64,000 nucleotides of DNA. It comes from Panulirus ornatus (lineage: Eukaryota > Arthropoda > Malacostraca > Decapoda > Palinuridae). The DNA is taken from the NCBI RefSeq assembly GCF_036320965.1, contig NC_092290.1:628920-692919 (forward strand), written 5' to 3'. This document shows positions 1 to 12,665 of this stretch, piece after piece. The translations under genes and the position numbers were made by a program. The first letter of the stretch is position 1; every line of letters begins with the position of its first letter. The notes beneath the pieces were generated by a model. The model saw only the letters and a list, made by a program, of their open reading frames with translations, was not told where the DNA came from and did no database searches.

Positions 1-539
1 CTCCCCCCTTTTCCTTCTTTTGGGGTGGGGGGTGGGGGGGTTGAAGGGTGGAATGAACTCCAAATGAAACTAAGCTTATGACCCCTGAAAGGATAGGGCC
101 AACCCTGGGTGGATGTACCAACACCCTATTCAGAACAATTTCTTTTTTTCCTGAAGTCCCTTTTTCAAGCTTCTGCATAAGTGCTACATTCTTGAGGATA
201 GCAAGTGTAACATGCTTATGTTTTGCAGGACTGAACTCGTCATGAGGAAGCAATCTCGTTTTGAAATCCATCGCAAGGGCTCAAATCATATAATTTGTCA
301 GACAGGGAAAGTCACAAGCAAAATCAATGTGTTCAGTTGAACAAGGATCCTGATCCTGCAACTATAAAGTACCTGATAGAGACTCCATGACTAGTTCAAT
401 TGGTAAAAAATTACATTCAAGTATTCGTTGAAAGTCTTTATATTTGCTTAATTTGTAGCCTTAATTACTATTTTATCTATTGTTTTATTACATTTTGTGG
501 TAAATTACATGATCCATAAGTGTAAGGTGTACACAGCAT
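1..539. other. Unrecognised sequence
   Basis: No gene or repeat family recognised. Positions 1-50 are a C/T-rich then G-rich stretch that vaguely recalls the SINE middle. A possible AG acceptor near 230 is followed by a short open frame only, without a usable donor or a conserved motif. Confidence 0.3.
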
Positions 540-3035
540 AAGATGATCCACAGGTATACATGGATGAGGAATGATGGAAGAGAAGAGCAAAAGGCCTTGA
601 CAGACTATGTGGCAGTGGATGAAAGAGTGAGAAATGCTGTGCTCGATGCCAGATTTGTGCAAGGGTTCTTTGGAGACTGAACATTTTGTGGTTCTTGTGG
701 GGATGAGGACCAGGGAGAAGTGGAGGTACAGTATAAGGAAGAATGGAGAAGTAAAAGTGTTGGCAAGCAAGAAGGTGAATCAGAAAAAATGCAGGGAGTA
801 GTATGAAAGGAAGGTAACTGAAAGTTAAGATGGAAGGGCAGTAAATGTAAGGATGCAGTCATATGTGAATGGGGTGTTTAGAACTTTTAGAGAAATACGA
901 TTAAGGATGTAGAATTAGTAATTGGATATAAGGTTGTTAGATACAGGAATAAAAAGGGCAATGCATGGTGGAAGAGAAGAGAAAGGCATATAGTAGTTTG
1001 CTTGAAAGGAATGTATCAATTGAAGTTCAGCCAAGGAGGAGGGAAAAATACAAAATGTGTGAGCAGAATGTTAAAAAACTGATAGAGAAAAGCAAAGGAA
1101 AAGTATATGAAGATTTTTGGAAGAAAGTTGAGTGAAAATTTTTGGGAAATGAAAAATTGTACTGGAAGGTGAGAAAGGGAAGAAGTGGATGTAAGAGTGG
1201 AAATATTAATGTAAAAAGTGAGGAGGGGAGTTACTGAATCAAGAGGAGGTGAAAGGAAGATGGAAAGAGTATTTTGAAGAATCAAAAGGAGTAAGTAAAA
1301 GGAAGATGGAAAGAGTATTTTGAAGAACTATTGAATGTGCGAGAAGGGGAGGCAGCGCTTCTTACATGCATGGGTATGGAGGATGAAAGGATAAGGACAA
1401 AAGCGCAAGAGCTTATAGCAAAAAGTGAGGTAAGAAGGGCAGGAATGAAGATGAAGGTAGGAAAGACACCTGGAGTGAATGGGATTACAGGTGAAATATG
1501 GAGGAGAAAGTGTGATAGATTGGATACATTTGATGTGTAATTTAGCATGGAAACAGAAGGTTGTGCCTGAGGATTGGGCAAAAGCTATTATTGTTCCTTT
1601 ATTCAAAGGAAAAGGTGCTAAGGATGTATGTAGCAATTACAGGGGAATAAGTCTGTTAAGTATACCAGGAAAATTGTATGCAAGAATGTTGATTGACAAA
1701 GTGATGGAAGTGACTGAAAGCAGAATAAATGAGGGGCAAGGGTGTTTTTAGGAAAGATAGGGGATGTTAGGATTAGATTTTTGTGGTAAAGATGACTGTG
1801 GAAAAGTATTTACTAAAAGTAAGAAGTTGGGTGCAGCATTTATGCATTTGGAGAAAGTACATAACAGTCGAGTGGAATGCTCTATGGGATGAGATAAGAA
1901 TGTATGGGGTTGGGGGAAAACTTCTGGATGGTAAGAAAGCCTTATATAGAGGAACAAATTCATTTGTAAGAGTGGATGGAGTGTTAAGTGAAAGTTTCAG
2001 TACACATATGGGTTAGGCAGTGAATGCAAGAGTTTTAGGAAGAGCGGCAAGTATGCAGTCTGTTGTGGATGAGAGAGCTGGGGAAGTGAGTCAGTTGTTC
2101 GCTGATGATACTGCGCTAGTGGCTGATTCGGATGAGAAACTGCAGAAGCTGGTGACTGAGTTTGGTAAAGTGTGTGAAAGAAGAAAGCTGAGAGTAAATG
2201 TGAATAAGAGCAAGGTTATTAGGTACAGTAGGGTTGAGGGACAAGTCAATTGGGAGGTAAGTTTGAATGGAGAAAAACTGGAGGAAGTGAAGTGTTTTTA
2301 GATATCTGGGAGTGGATCTGGCATTGGATGGAACCATGGAAGTGGAAGTGAATCATAGGGTGGGGGAGAGGGAAAAAGTTCTGGGAGTGTTGAAAAATGT
2401 GTGGAAGTCGAGAACGTTATCTTGGAAAGCAAAAATGGGTATGTTTGAAGAAATAGTGGTTCCAACAATGTTATATGGTTGCAAGGCATGGGCTATAGAT
2501 ACAGTTGTGTGGAGGAGGGTGGATGTGCTGGAAATGAGATGTTTGAGGACAATATGTGGTGTGAGGTGGTTTGATTGAGTAAGAATGAAAGGGTAAGAGA
2601 GATGTGTGGTGGTAAAAAGAGTGTTGTTGAGAGAGCAGAAGAGGGTGTTTTGAGATGGTTTGGTCACATGGAGAGAATGAGTGAGGAAAGATTGACAAAG
2701 AGGATATATGTGTCAGAGGTGGAGGGAACGAGCAGAAGTGGGAGACCAAATTGGAGGTGGAAAGATGGAGTGAAAAAGATTCTGAGTGATCGGGGCCTGA
2801 ACATGCAGGAGGGTGAAAGGCGTGCAAAGAATAAAGTGAATTGGAACAATGTTCTATACCAGGGTGGACGTGCTGTCAATGGATTGAACCAAGGCGTGTG
2901 GAGCGTTTGGGGTAAACCATGGAAAGTTTTGTGGGGCCTGGATGTGGAAAGGGACCTGTAGTTTCGGTGCATTACACTTGACAGCTATATATCTGTGTAT
3001 GTATGTATATGTATATGTTGAAATGTATAGGTATG
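540..3035 (+). mobile_element. Old, divergent RTE-like LINE copy, 5' truncated
   Basis: The first part (540-1760) is only distantly similar to the reference LINE: it keeps endonuclease C-terminal traces (RYTW, DYVAVD near 555-640), the linker, and the fingers block IIVPLFKGKGAKD and NYRGISLLSIPGK near 1590-1680, with several stops and frameshifts. From about 2020 it follows the main family closely (FADDTALVAD near 2098, then WFGHMERMSEERL and GRPNWRWKDGVKK near 2655-2780). It ends in a 3' UTR near 3035, where it meets an inverted copy tail to tail. A 30-bp block at 1252-1281 is repeated at 1298-1327. The copy is dead. It represents either a sister subfamily or a recombinant of old and younger sequence. 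Confidence 0.8.
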
Positions 3036-4699
3036 TACATGTGCCTTTATTCATTCCCATTGCCACCTCGCCACACATGGAATACCATCCCCCTCCCCCC
3101 TCATGCGTGCGAGGTAACACTAGGAAAAGACAACAAAGGCCACATTCATTCACACTCAGTCTCTAGCTGTCATGTGTAATGCACCGAAACCACAGCTCCC
3201 TTTCCACATCCAGGCCTCACAAAACTTTCCATGGTTTACTCCAGACGCTTCACATGCCCTGGTTCAATCCACTGACAGCACGTTAACCCTGGTATACCAT
3301 ATCGTTCCAATTTACTCTAATCCTTCCACGCCTTTCACCCTCCTGCATGTTCAGGCCCCGATCGCTCAAAATCTTTTTCACTCCATCTTTCCACCTCCAA
3401 TTTGGTCTCCCACTTCTCCTCTTTCCCTCCACCTCTGACACATATATCCTCTTTGTCAATCTTTCCTCACTCATCCTCTCCACGTGACCAAACCATTTCA
3501 ATACACCTTCTTCTGCTCTCTCAACCACACTCTTTTTATTATCACACATCTCTCTTACCCTTTCATTACTTACTCGATCAAACCACCTCACACCACATAT
3601 TGTCCTCAAACATCTCATTCCAACCCATCCACACTCCTCCACACAGCTCTATCTACAGCCCACGCCTCACAACCATATAACATTGTTGGAACCACTATTC
3701 CTTCAAACACTTTTGCTTTCCGAGATAATGTTCTCGCCTTCTACACATTTTTCAACACTCCCAGAACTTTCGCCCCCTCCCCCACCCTGTGACTCACTTC
3801 TGCTTCCATGGTTCCATCCGCTGCTAAATCCACTCCCAGATATCTAAAGCATTTCACTTCCGCCAGTTTCTCTCTATTCAAACTTATCTTCCATTCGACT
3901 TGTCCCTTAACCCTACTGTATCTAATAACCTTGCTCTCATTCACATTTACTCTCAGCATTCTTCTTTCACACAGTTTACCAAACTAAGTCCTCAGCTTCT
4001 GCAGTTTCTCACCTGAATCAGCCACCAGCACTGTATCATCAGCGAACAGCAACTGACTTACTTCCCAAGCCCTCTCATCCACAACAGACTGCCCCTCTCT
4101 CCAAAAGTTTTGCATTCACCTCCCTAACAGCCCCATCCATAAACAAATTAAACAGCCATGGAGACATCACACACCCCTGTGCAAACCAACATTCACTGGG
4201 AACCAATCGCTTTCCTCTCTTCCTACTCGTACACATGCCTTACATCCTCGATAAAAACTTTTCACTGCTTCTAGCAACTTGCTTCCCACACCATATATTC
4301 TTAATACCTTCCACAGAGCATCTCTATCAACTCTATCATATGCCTTCTCCAGATCCATAAATGCCACATAAAAATCCATTTGCTTTTCTAAGTATTTCTG
4401 ACATACATTCTTCAAAGCAAACACCTGTTCCACACATCCTCTACCACTTATGAAACCATACTGCTTTTCCCCAATCTGATGCTCTGTACATGCTTTCACC
4501 CTCTCAATCAATACTCTCCCATATGATTTCCCAAGAATACTCAGCAAACTTATACCTCTGTAATTTGAGCACTCACCTTTATCCCTTTTTCCTGTGTACA
4601 ATGGCGCTCTGCATGCATTCCGACAATCCTCAGGCACCTCACCATGAGTCATATGTACATTGAATATCCTTACCAACCAATCAACAACACAGTCACCCC
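3036..4699 (-). mobile_element. RTE-like LINE fragment, older subfamily, 5' truncated
   Basis: Sense is minus. It covers reference residues about 526 to 998 (VVDWLVRIF to the C-terminal GRPNWRWKDGVKK block) plus part of the long type of 3' UTR (3036-3280). The frame is broken: open pieces are 4167-4676, 3741-3959 and 3283-3642. The catalytic FADD region near 4040 lies in a broken stretch. The copy meets the plus-strand copy 540-3035 tail to tail and the plus-strand copy at 4700 head to head. Confidence 0.85.
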
Positions 4700-5918
4700 C
4701 TTTTTGTTATTGAAAGAGAAGAGAGAGGCGTTTGAACGATTTTTGCAGGGAAGTAGTGCGAATGACTGGGAGACGTATAAATGAAAGAGTCGGGAGGTCA
4801 AGAGAAAGGTGCAAGTGGTGAAAAAAAGGGCAAATGAGAGTTTAGGTGAGAGAGCATCATTAAATTTTAGGGAAAATAAAAAGATGTTTTGGAAGGAGGT
4901 AAATAAAGTGTGTAAGACAAGAGAACAAGTGGGAACATCGATGAAGGGGGCTAATGGGAAGGTAATAACAAGTAGTGGTGAAGTGAGATAGAGATGGAGT
5001 GAGTATTTTGAAGGTTTGTTGAATGTGCTTGATGATAGAGTGGCAGACATAGGGTGTTTTGGTCAAGGTGGTGTGCGAAGTGAGAGGGTCAGGGAGAATG
5101 GTCTGGTAAACAGAAATTAAGGTAGTGAAAGCTTTGTGAACGATGAAAGCTGGCAAGGCGGCGGGTTTGGATGGTATTGCAGTGGAATTTATTAAAAAAG
5201 GGGGTGAATGTGTTGTTGACTGGTTGGTAAGGATATTCAGTTTATGTATGGTTCATGGTGAAGTGCCTAAGGATTGGCGGAATGCATGCACAGTACCATT
5301 GTACAAAGGGAAAGGGGATAAAGGTGAGAGTTCAAATTACAGTGGTATAAGTTTGCTGAGTATTTCTGGGAAATCATATGGGAGGGTATTGACTGAGAAG
5401 GTAAAGGCATGTACAGAGCATCAGATTGGGGAAGAGCAGTGTGGTTTTGGAAGTGGTAGAGGATGTGTGGATCAGGTGTTTGCTTTGAAGAATGTATGTG
5501 AGAAATACTTAGAAAAACAGATGGACTTTTATGTAGCATTTATGGGTCTGGAGAATGCATATGATAGATTTGATAGAGTGTATGGTGTGGGAAGTAATCT
5601 GCTTGAAGCAGTGAAAAGTTTTTATCAAGGATGTAAGGCATGTGTACAAGTAGGAAGATAGGAAAGTGATTGGTTCCCAGTGAATGTCGGTTTGTGGCAG
5701 GGGCACATGATGTCTCCATGGTTGTTTAATTTGTTTATGGATGGGGTTGTTAGGGAGGTGAATGCAAGAGTTTTGGAAAGAGGGGCAAGTATGAAGTCTG
5801 TTGGGGATGAGAGAGCTTGGGAAGTGAGTCAGTTGTTGTTCGCTGATGATACAGCGCTGGTGGCTGATTCATGTGAGAAACTGCAGAAGCTGGTGACTGA
5901 GTTTGGTAAAGTGTGTGT
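4700..5918 (+). mobile_element. RTE-like LINE fragment, truncated at both ends
   Basis: Covers reference residues about 358 (EKREAF linker) to 768 (EFGKVC). It retains AGKAAGLDGIAVEFIKKGG near 5150-5200, NYSGISLLSISGK and LLFADDTALVADS near 5836. In-frame stops near 4782 and 5660 make it non-coding. It stops abruptly at 5918, where an inverted copy begins after three CCTAA units. Confidence 0.85.
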
Positions 5919-8400
5919 CCTAACCTAACCTAATAACCTTGCTCTTATTCACATTTACTCTTAACTTTCTTCTTTCACACACTTTACCAAACTCAGTCAC
6001 CAGCTTCTGCAGTTTCTCACATGAATCAGCCACCAGCGCTGTATCATCAGCGAACAACAACTGACTCACTTCCCAAGCTCTCTCATCCCCAACAGACTTC
6101 ATACTTGCCCCTCTTTCCAAAACTCTTGCATTCACCTCCCTAACAACCCCATCCATAAACAAATTAAACAACCATGGAGACATCACACACCCCTGCCGCA
6201 AACCTACATTCACTGAGAACCAATCACTTTCCTCTCTTCCTACACGTACACATGCCTTACATCCTCGATAAAAACTTTTCACTGCTTCTAACAACTTGCC
6301 TCCCACACCATATATTCTTAATACCTTCCACAGAGCATCTCTATCAACTCTATCATATGCCTTCTCCAGATCCGTAAATGCTACATACTAATCCATTTGC
6401 TTTTCTAAGTAATTCTCACATACATTCTTCAAAGCAAACACCTGATCCACACATCCTCTACCACTTCTGAAACCACAGTGCTCTTCCCCAATCTGATGCT
6501 CTGTACATGCCTTCACCCTCTCAATCAATACCCTCCCATATAATTTACCAGGAATACTCAACAAACTTATACCTCTGTAATTTGAGCACTCACTCTTATC
6601 CCCTTTGCCTTTGTACAATGGCACTATGCACGCATTCCGCCAATCCTCAGGCACCTCACCATGAGTCATACATACATTAAATAACCTTACCAACCAGTCA
6701 ATAATACAGTCACCCCCTTTTTTAATAAATTCCACTGCAATACCATCCAAACCTGCTGCCTTGGCGGCTTTCATCTTCCGCAAAGCTTTTACTACTTCTC
6801 TGTTTACCAAATCATTTTCCCTAACCCTCTCACTTTGCACACCACCTCGACCAAAACACCCTGTATCTGCCACTCTATCATCAAACACATTCAACAAACC
6901 TTCAAAATACTCACTCCATCTCCTTCTCACATCACCACTACTTGTTATCACCTCCCCATTTGCGCCCTTCACTGAAGTTCCCATTTGCTCCCTTGTCTTA
7001 CACACTTTATTTACCTCCTTCCAGATGATCTTTTTATTCTCCCTAAAATTTAATGATACTCTCTCACCCCAACTCTCATTTGCCCTCTTTTTCACCTCTT
7101 GCACCTTTCTCTTGACCTCCTGTCTCTTTCTTTTATACATCTCCCACTCAATTGCATTTTTTCCTTGCAAAAATCGTCCAAATGCCTCTCTCTTCTCTTT
7201 CACTAATAATCTTACTTCTTCATCCCACCACTCACTACCCTTTCTAATCAACCCACCTCCCACTCTTCTCATGCCGCAAGCATCTTTTGCGCAATCCATC
7301 AGTGATTCCCTAAATACATCCCATTCCTCCCCCACTCCCCTTACTTCCATTGTTCTCACCTTTTTCCATTCTGTACTCAGTCTCTCCTGGTACTTCCTCA
7401 CACAAGTCTCCTTCCCAAGCTCACTTACTCTCACCACCCTCTTCACCCCAACATCCACTCTTCTTTTCTGAAAACCCGTACAAATATTCACCTTAGCCTC
7501 CACAAGATAATGATCAGACATCCCTCCAGTTGCACCTCTCAGCACATTAACATCCAAAAGTCTCTCTTTCGTGCGCCTGTCAATTAACATGTAATCCAAT
7601 AACGTTCTCTGGCCATCTCTCCTACTTACATACGTATGCTTATGTATATCTCGCTTTTTAAATTAGGTATTCCCAATCACCAGTCCTTTTTCAGCACATA
7701 AATCTACAAGCTCTTCACCATTTCCATTTACAACACTGAACACCCCATGTATACCAATTATTCCCTCAACTGCCACATTACTCACCTTTGCATTCAAATC
7801 ACCCATCACTATAACCCGGTCTCGTGCATCAAAACCACTAACACACTCATTCAGCTGCTCCCAAAACACTTGCCTCTCATGATCTTTCTTCTCATGCCAA
7901 GGTGCATATGCACCAATAATCACCCATCTCTCTCCAACTTTCAGTTTTACCCATATTAATCGAGAATTTACTTTCTTACATTCTATGACATACTCCCACG
8001 ACTCCTGTTTCAGGAGTACTGCTACTCCTTCCCTTGCTCTTGTCCTCTCACTAACCCCTGACTTTACTACCAAGACATTCCCAAACCACTCTTCCCCTTT
8101 ACCCTTGAGCTTCGTTTCACTCAGAGCCAAAACATCCAGGTTCCTTTCCTCAAACATACTACCTATCTCTCCTTTTTTCACATCTTGGTTACATCCACAC
8201 ACATTTAGACACCCCAGTCTGAGCCTTCGAGGAGGATGAGCACTCCCCGCGTGACTCCTTCTTCTGTTTCCCATTTTAGAAAGTTAAAAAATACAAGGAG
8301 GGGAGGATTTCTGGCCCCCCGCTCCCGTCCCCTCTAGTCGCCTCCTACGACACGCGAAGAATGCGTGGGAAGTATTCTTTCACCCCTATCCCCAGGGATA
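5919..8400 (-). mobile_element. RTE-like LINE copy with complete 5' end, 3' truncated
   Basis: The sense strand starts at 8400 with the family head (TATCCCTGGGGATAGGGG), a 5' UTR of about 125 nt, then the start codon at 8274 (MGNRRRSHAG). The endonuclease domain is well kept: LNVCG, LSETK, IGAYAP, MGDLNAK and SDHYLVEAKV. The reading frame runs 8274-7663, has a TGG to TAA stop at reference residue W205, resumes to 6388, has a second stop (TTG to TAG at L631), and continues to about residue 786 (KVIR) near 5934. The FADD box (about 6050) is intact. The RT thumb, C-terminal domain and tail are missing because of the junction at 5918. Confidence 0.88.
6388..8274 (-). pseudogene. Endonuclease-reverse transcriptase ORF with two nonsense changes
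   Basis: This is the coding part of the LINE copy at 5919-8400. Residues 1-204 carry most of the endonuclease fold (catalytic Asn in LNVCG, Glu in SETK, Asp and Asn in GDLNAK). A stop replaces W205. The frame then reopens through the SDHY motif, the basic linker (VKRKVQEVKKRANES) and the RT fingers (CIVPLYKGKGDKSECSNYRG), before the stop at L631. It cannot give a full enzyme without readthrough. Close identity to the other copies suggests it died recently. Confidence 0.8.
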
Positions 8401-8433
8401 ATATATATATATATACATATATATGTTTTTTTT

Positions 8434-8535
8434 TTTGTTTTTTTTTGCTTTGTCGCTGTCTCCCGCGTTTGCGAGGTAGCGCAAGGAAACAGACGAAAGA
8501 AATGGCCCAACCCACCCCCATACACATGTATATAC
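8434..8535 (-). mobile_element. LINE 3' tail fragment
   Basis: Minus-strand 3' end only: an A-run (T-run at 8434), the tail hairpin CGCTACCTCGCAAACGCGGG and about 60 nt of short-type 3' UTR. It abuts a plus-strand LINE 3' end at 8536, so the two tails face away from a shared centre. Confidence 0.8.
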
Positions 8536-8895
8536 ATACATGTGTCGGAGGTGGAGGGAACGAGGAGAAGAGGGAGACCAAATTGGAGGTGGAAAGATGG
8601 AGTGAAAAAGATTTTGTGTGATCGGTGCCTGAACATGCAGGAGGGTGAAAGGAGGGCAAGGAATAGAGTGAATTGGAGCGATGTGGTATACCGGGGTTGA
8701 CGTGCTGTCAGTGGATTGAATCAAGGCATGTGAAGCGACTGGGGTAAACCATGGAAAGCTGTGTAGATATGTATATTTGCGTGTGTGGACGTATGTATAT
8801 ACATGTGTATGGGGGTGGGTTGGGCCATTTCTTTCGTCTGTTTCCTTGCGCTACCTCGCAAACGCGGGAGACAACGACAAAGAAAAAAAAAAAAA
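8536..8895 (+). mobile_element. LINE 3' end, heavily 5' truncated
   Basis: Begins inside the C-terminal coding block (SEVEGTRRRGRPNWRWKDG, reference residue about 948), runs through the stop near 8700 and the complete short-type 3' UTR to an A-run at 8881-8895, followed by (AT)/(CA) repeats to about 8970. Confidence 0.88.
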
Positions 8896-8969
8896 ATACA
8901 TATATATATACATACACATGCACACGCACATATACACACACACACACACATATACATGTGTATATATAT

Positions 8970-9072
8970 GAAAAAGTAAGAAATAATTTAGAAAACTGAA
9001 ACTTCTAGCTTGAAATGAAATGAGAAAATGAATGTCACATAATGGTTCAACCTCTGGCTATGGAAAAAGGAA

Positions 9073-9074
<2 letters not shown>
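8970..9074. other. Short non-repeat stretch
   Basis: About 100 bp of A-rich sequence with no match to the LINE or SINE families; probably ordinary flanking DNA. It is bounded by (AT)-rich tracts. Confidence 0.4.
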
Positions 9075-9141
<67 letters not shown>

Positions 9142-9282
9142 ACTGGTTGGTAAGGTTATTTAATGTATGTATGACTCATGGTGAGGTGCCTGAGGATTGG
9201 CGGAATGTGTGCATAGTGCCATTGTACAAAGGCAAAGGGGATAAGAGTGAGTGCTCAAATTACAGAGGTATAAGTTTGTTGA

Positions 9283-9515
9283 AAGGAGGGCAAGGAATAG
9301 AGTGAATTGGAGCGATGTGGTGTACCGGGGTTGACGTGCTGTCAGTGGATTGAATCAAGGTATGTGAAGCGTCTGGGGTAAACCATGGAAAGCTGTGTAG
9401 GTATGTATATTTGCGTGTGTGGGCGTATGTATATACATGTGTATGGGGGGGGGGTTCGGCCATTGCGCTACCTCGCAAACGCGGGAGACAGCGACAAAGT
9501 ATAAAAAAAAAAAAA
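9283..9515 (+). mobile_element. Nested, 5'-truncated LINE insertion with target-site duplication
   Basis: The insert holds the last 20 or so codons (AAGGAGGGCAAGGAATAG onward), the short 3' UTR and a tail GACAAAGTATAAA followed by A-run. AAGTTTGTTGA occurs on both sides (9272-9282 and 9516-9526), and the interrupted copy resumes exactly after it. The combination of duplication, truncation and A-tail is the signature of target-primed reverse transcription. Confidence 0.9.
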
Positions 9516-9519
9516 AAGT

Positions 9520-10800
9520 TTGTTGAGTATTCCTGGTAAATTATATGGGAGGATAGTGAGTGAGAGGGTGAAGTCATGTACAGAGCATCAGATTGGGGAA
9601 GAGCAGTGTGGTTTCAGAAGTGGTAGAGGATGTGTGGATCAGGTGTTTGCTTTGAAGAATGTATGTGAGAAATACTTAGAAAAGCAAATGGATTTGTATG
9701 TAGCATTTATGGATCTGGAGAAGGCATATGATAGAGTTGATAGAGATGCTCTGTGGAAGGTATTAAGAATATATGGTGTGGGAGGCAAGTTGTTAGAAGC
9801 AGTGAAAAGTTTTTATCAAGGATGCAATTTATGTTTACGTGTAGGAAGAGAGGAAAGTGATTGGTTCTCAGTGAATGTAGGTTTGCGGCAGGGGTGTGTG
9901 ATGTCTCCATGGTTGTTTAATTTGTTTATGGATGGGGTTGTTAGGGAGGTGAATGCAAGAGTTTTGGAAAAAGGGGCAAGTATGAAGTCTGTTGGGGATG
10001 AGAGTGCTTGGGAAGTGAGTCAGTTGTTGTTCGCTGATGATACAGCGCTGGTGGCTGATTCATGTGAGAAACTGCAGAAGCTGGTGACTGAGTTTGGTAA
10101 AGTGTGTGAAAGAAGAAAGTTAAGAGTAAATGTGAATAAGAGCAAGGTTATTAGGTACAGTAGGGTTGAGGGTCAAGTCAATTGGGAGGTGAGTTTGAAT
10201 GGAGAAAAACTGGAGGAAGTGAAGTGGTTTAGATATCTGGGAGTGGATCTGGCAGCGGATGGAACCATGGAAGCGGAAGTGGATCATAGGGTGGGGGAGG
10301 GGGCGAAAATTCTGGGAGCCTTGAAGAATGTGTGGAAGTCGAGAACTTTATCTCGGAAAGCAAAAATGGGTATGTTTGAAGGAATAGTGGTTCCAACAAT
10401 GTTGTATGGTTGCGAGGCGTGGGCTATGGATAGAGTTGTGTGCAGGAGGATGGATGTGCTGGAAATGAGATGTTTGAGGACAATGTGTGGTGTGAGGTGG
10501 TTTGATCGAGTAAGTAACGTAAGGGTAAGAGAGATGTGTGGAAATAAAAAGAGCGTGGTTGAGAGAGCAGAAGAGGGTGTTTTGAAATGGTTTGGGCACA
10601 TGGAGAGAATGAGTGAGGAAAGATTGACCAAGAGAATATATGTGTCTGAGGTGGAGGGAACGAGGAGAAGAGGGAGACCAAATTGGAGGTGGAAAGATGG
10701 AGTGAAAAAGATTTTGTGTGATCAGGGCCTGAACATGCAGGAGGGTGAAAGGAGGGCAAGGAATAGAGTGAATTGGAGCGATGTGGTATACCGGGGTTGA
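9520..10800 (+). CDS. LINE reverse transcriptase, open C-terminal two-fifths
   Basis: An uninterrupted frame of 426 codons corresponds to reference residues about 573-998. It holds QCGFRSGRGCVDQVF, AFMDLEKAYDRVDRDALW (palm motif A), GLRQGCVMSPWLFNL (motif B), LLFADDTALVADS (motif C with the two catalytic aspartates), RVNVNKSKV and WFRYLGVDLA (thumb side), and the C-terminal GHMERM and GRPNWRWKDGVKKIL blocks. The endonuclease and fingers are missing, so it is not a complete enzyme. The ATG at 9520 is incidental: it lies beyond the nested A-tail. Confidence 0.8.
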   Translation: MLSIPGKLYGRIVSERVKSCTEHQIGEEQCGFRSGRGCVDQVFALKNVCEKYLEKQMDLYVAFMDLEKAYDRVDRDALWKVLRIYGVGGKLLEAVKSFYQGCNLCLRVGREESDWFSVNVGLRQGCVMSPWLFNLFMDGVVREVNARVLEKGASMKSVGDESAWEVSQLLFADDTALVADSCEKLQKLVTEFGKVCERRKLRVNVNKSKVIRYSRVEGQVNWEVSLNGEKLEEVKWFRYLGVDLAADGTMEAEVDHRVGEGAKILGALKNVWKSRTLSRKAKMGMFEGIVVPTMLYGCEAWAMDRVVCRRMDVLEMRCLRTMCGVRWFDRVSNVRVREMCGNKKSVVERAEEGVLKWFGHMERMSEERLTKRIYVSEVEGTRRRGRPNWRWKDGVKKILCDQGLNMQEGERRARNRVNWSDVVYRG

Positions 10801-10990
10801 CGTGCTGTCAGTGGATTGAATCAAGGCATGTGAAGCGACTGGGGTAAACCATGGAAAGCTGTGTAGGTATGTATATTTGCATGTGTGGACGTATGTATAT
10901 ACATGTGTATGGGGGTGGGTTGGGCCATTTCTTTCGTCTGTTTCCTTGCGCTACCTCGCAAACGTGGGAGACAGCGACAAAGCAAAAAAG

Positions 10991-12659
<1,669 letters not shown>

Positions 12660-12665
12660 ATATAT

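Larger units (their letters stand above)
9137..10990 (+). mobile_element. RTE-like LINE copy, 5' truncated, interrupted by a nested LINE
   Basis: The host copy is 9137-9282 plus 9516-10990: reference residues about 527 to 998 and the complete short 3' UTR ending in a poly-A and (TA)n. It is split between residues about 573 and 574 by a 233-bp nested insertion. Downstream of the insertion the frame is open for the rest of the RT. It begins directly after a (TA)n tract, so its true 5' flank cannot be resolved. Confidence 0.9.

Noticed and set aside
200..345. Possible plus-strand exon after a TTTTGCAG acceptor
   Set aside because: Short open frame only, no donor, no conserved motif, and opposite strand to the only host gene seen.
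4700..8400. Twin priming as the explanation for the 4699/4700 and 5918/5919 inversions
   Set aside because: The opposed segments overlap for hundreds of residues in element coordinates, so they are separate copies or rearrangements, unlike 41464-44120.
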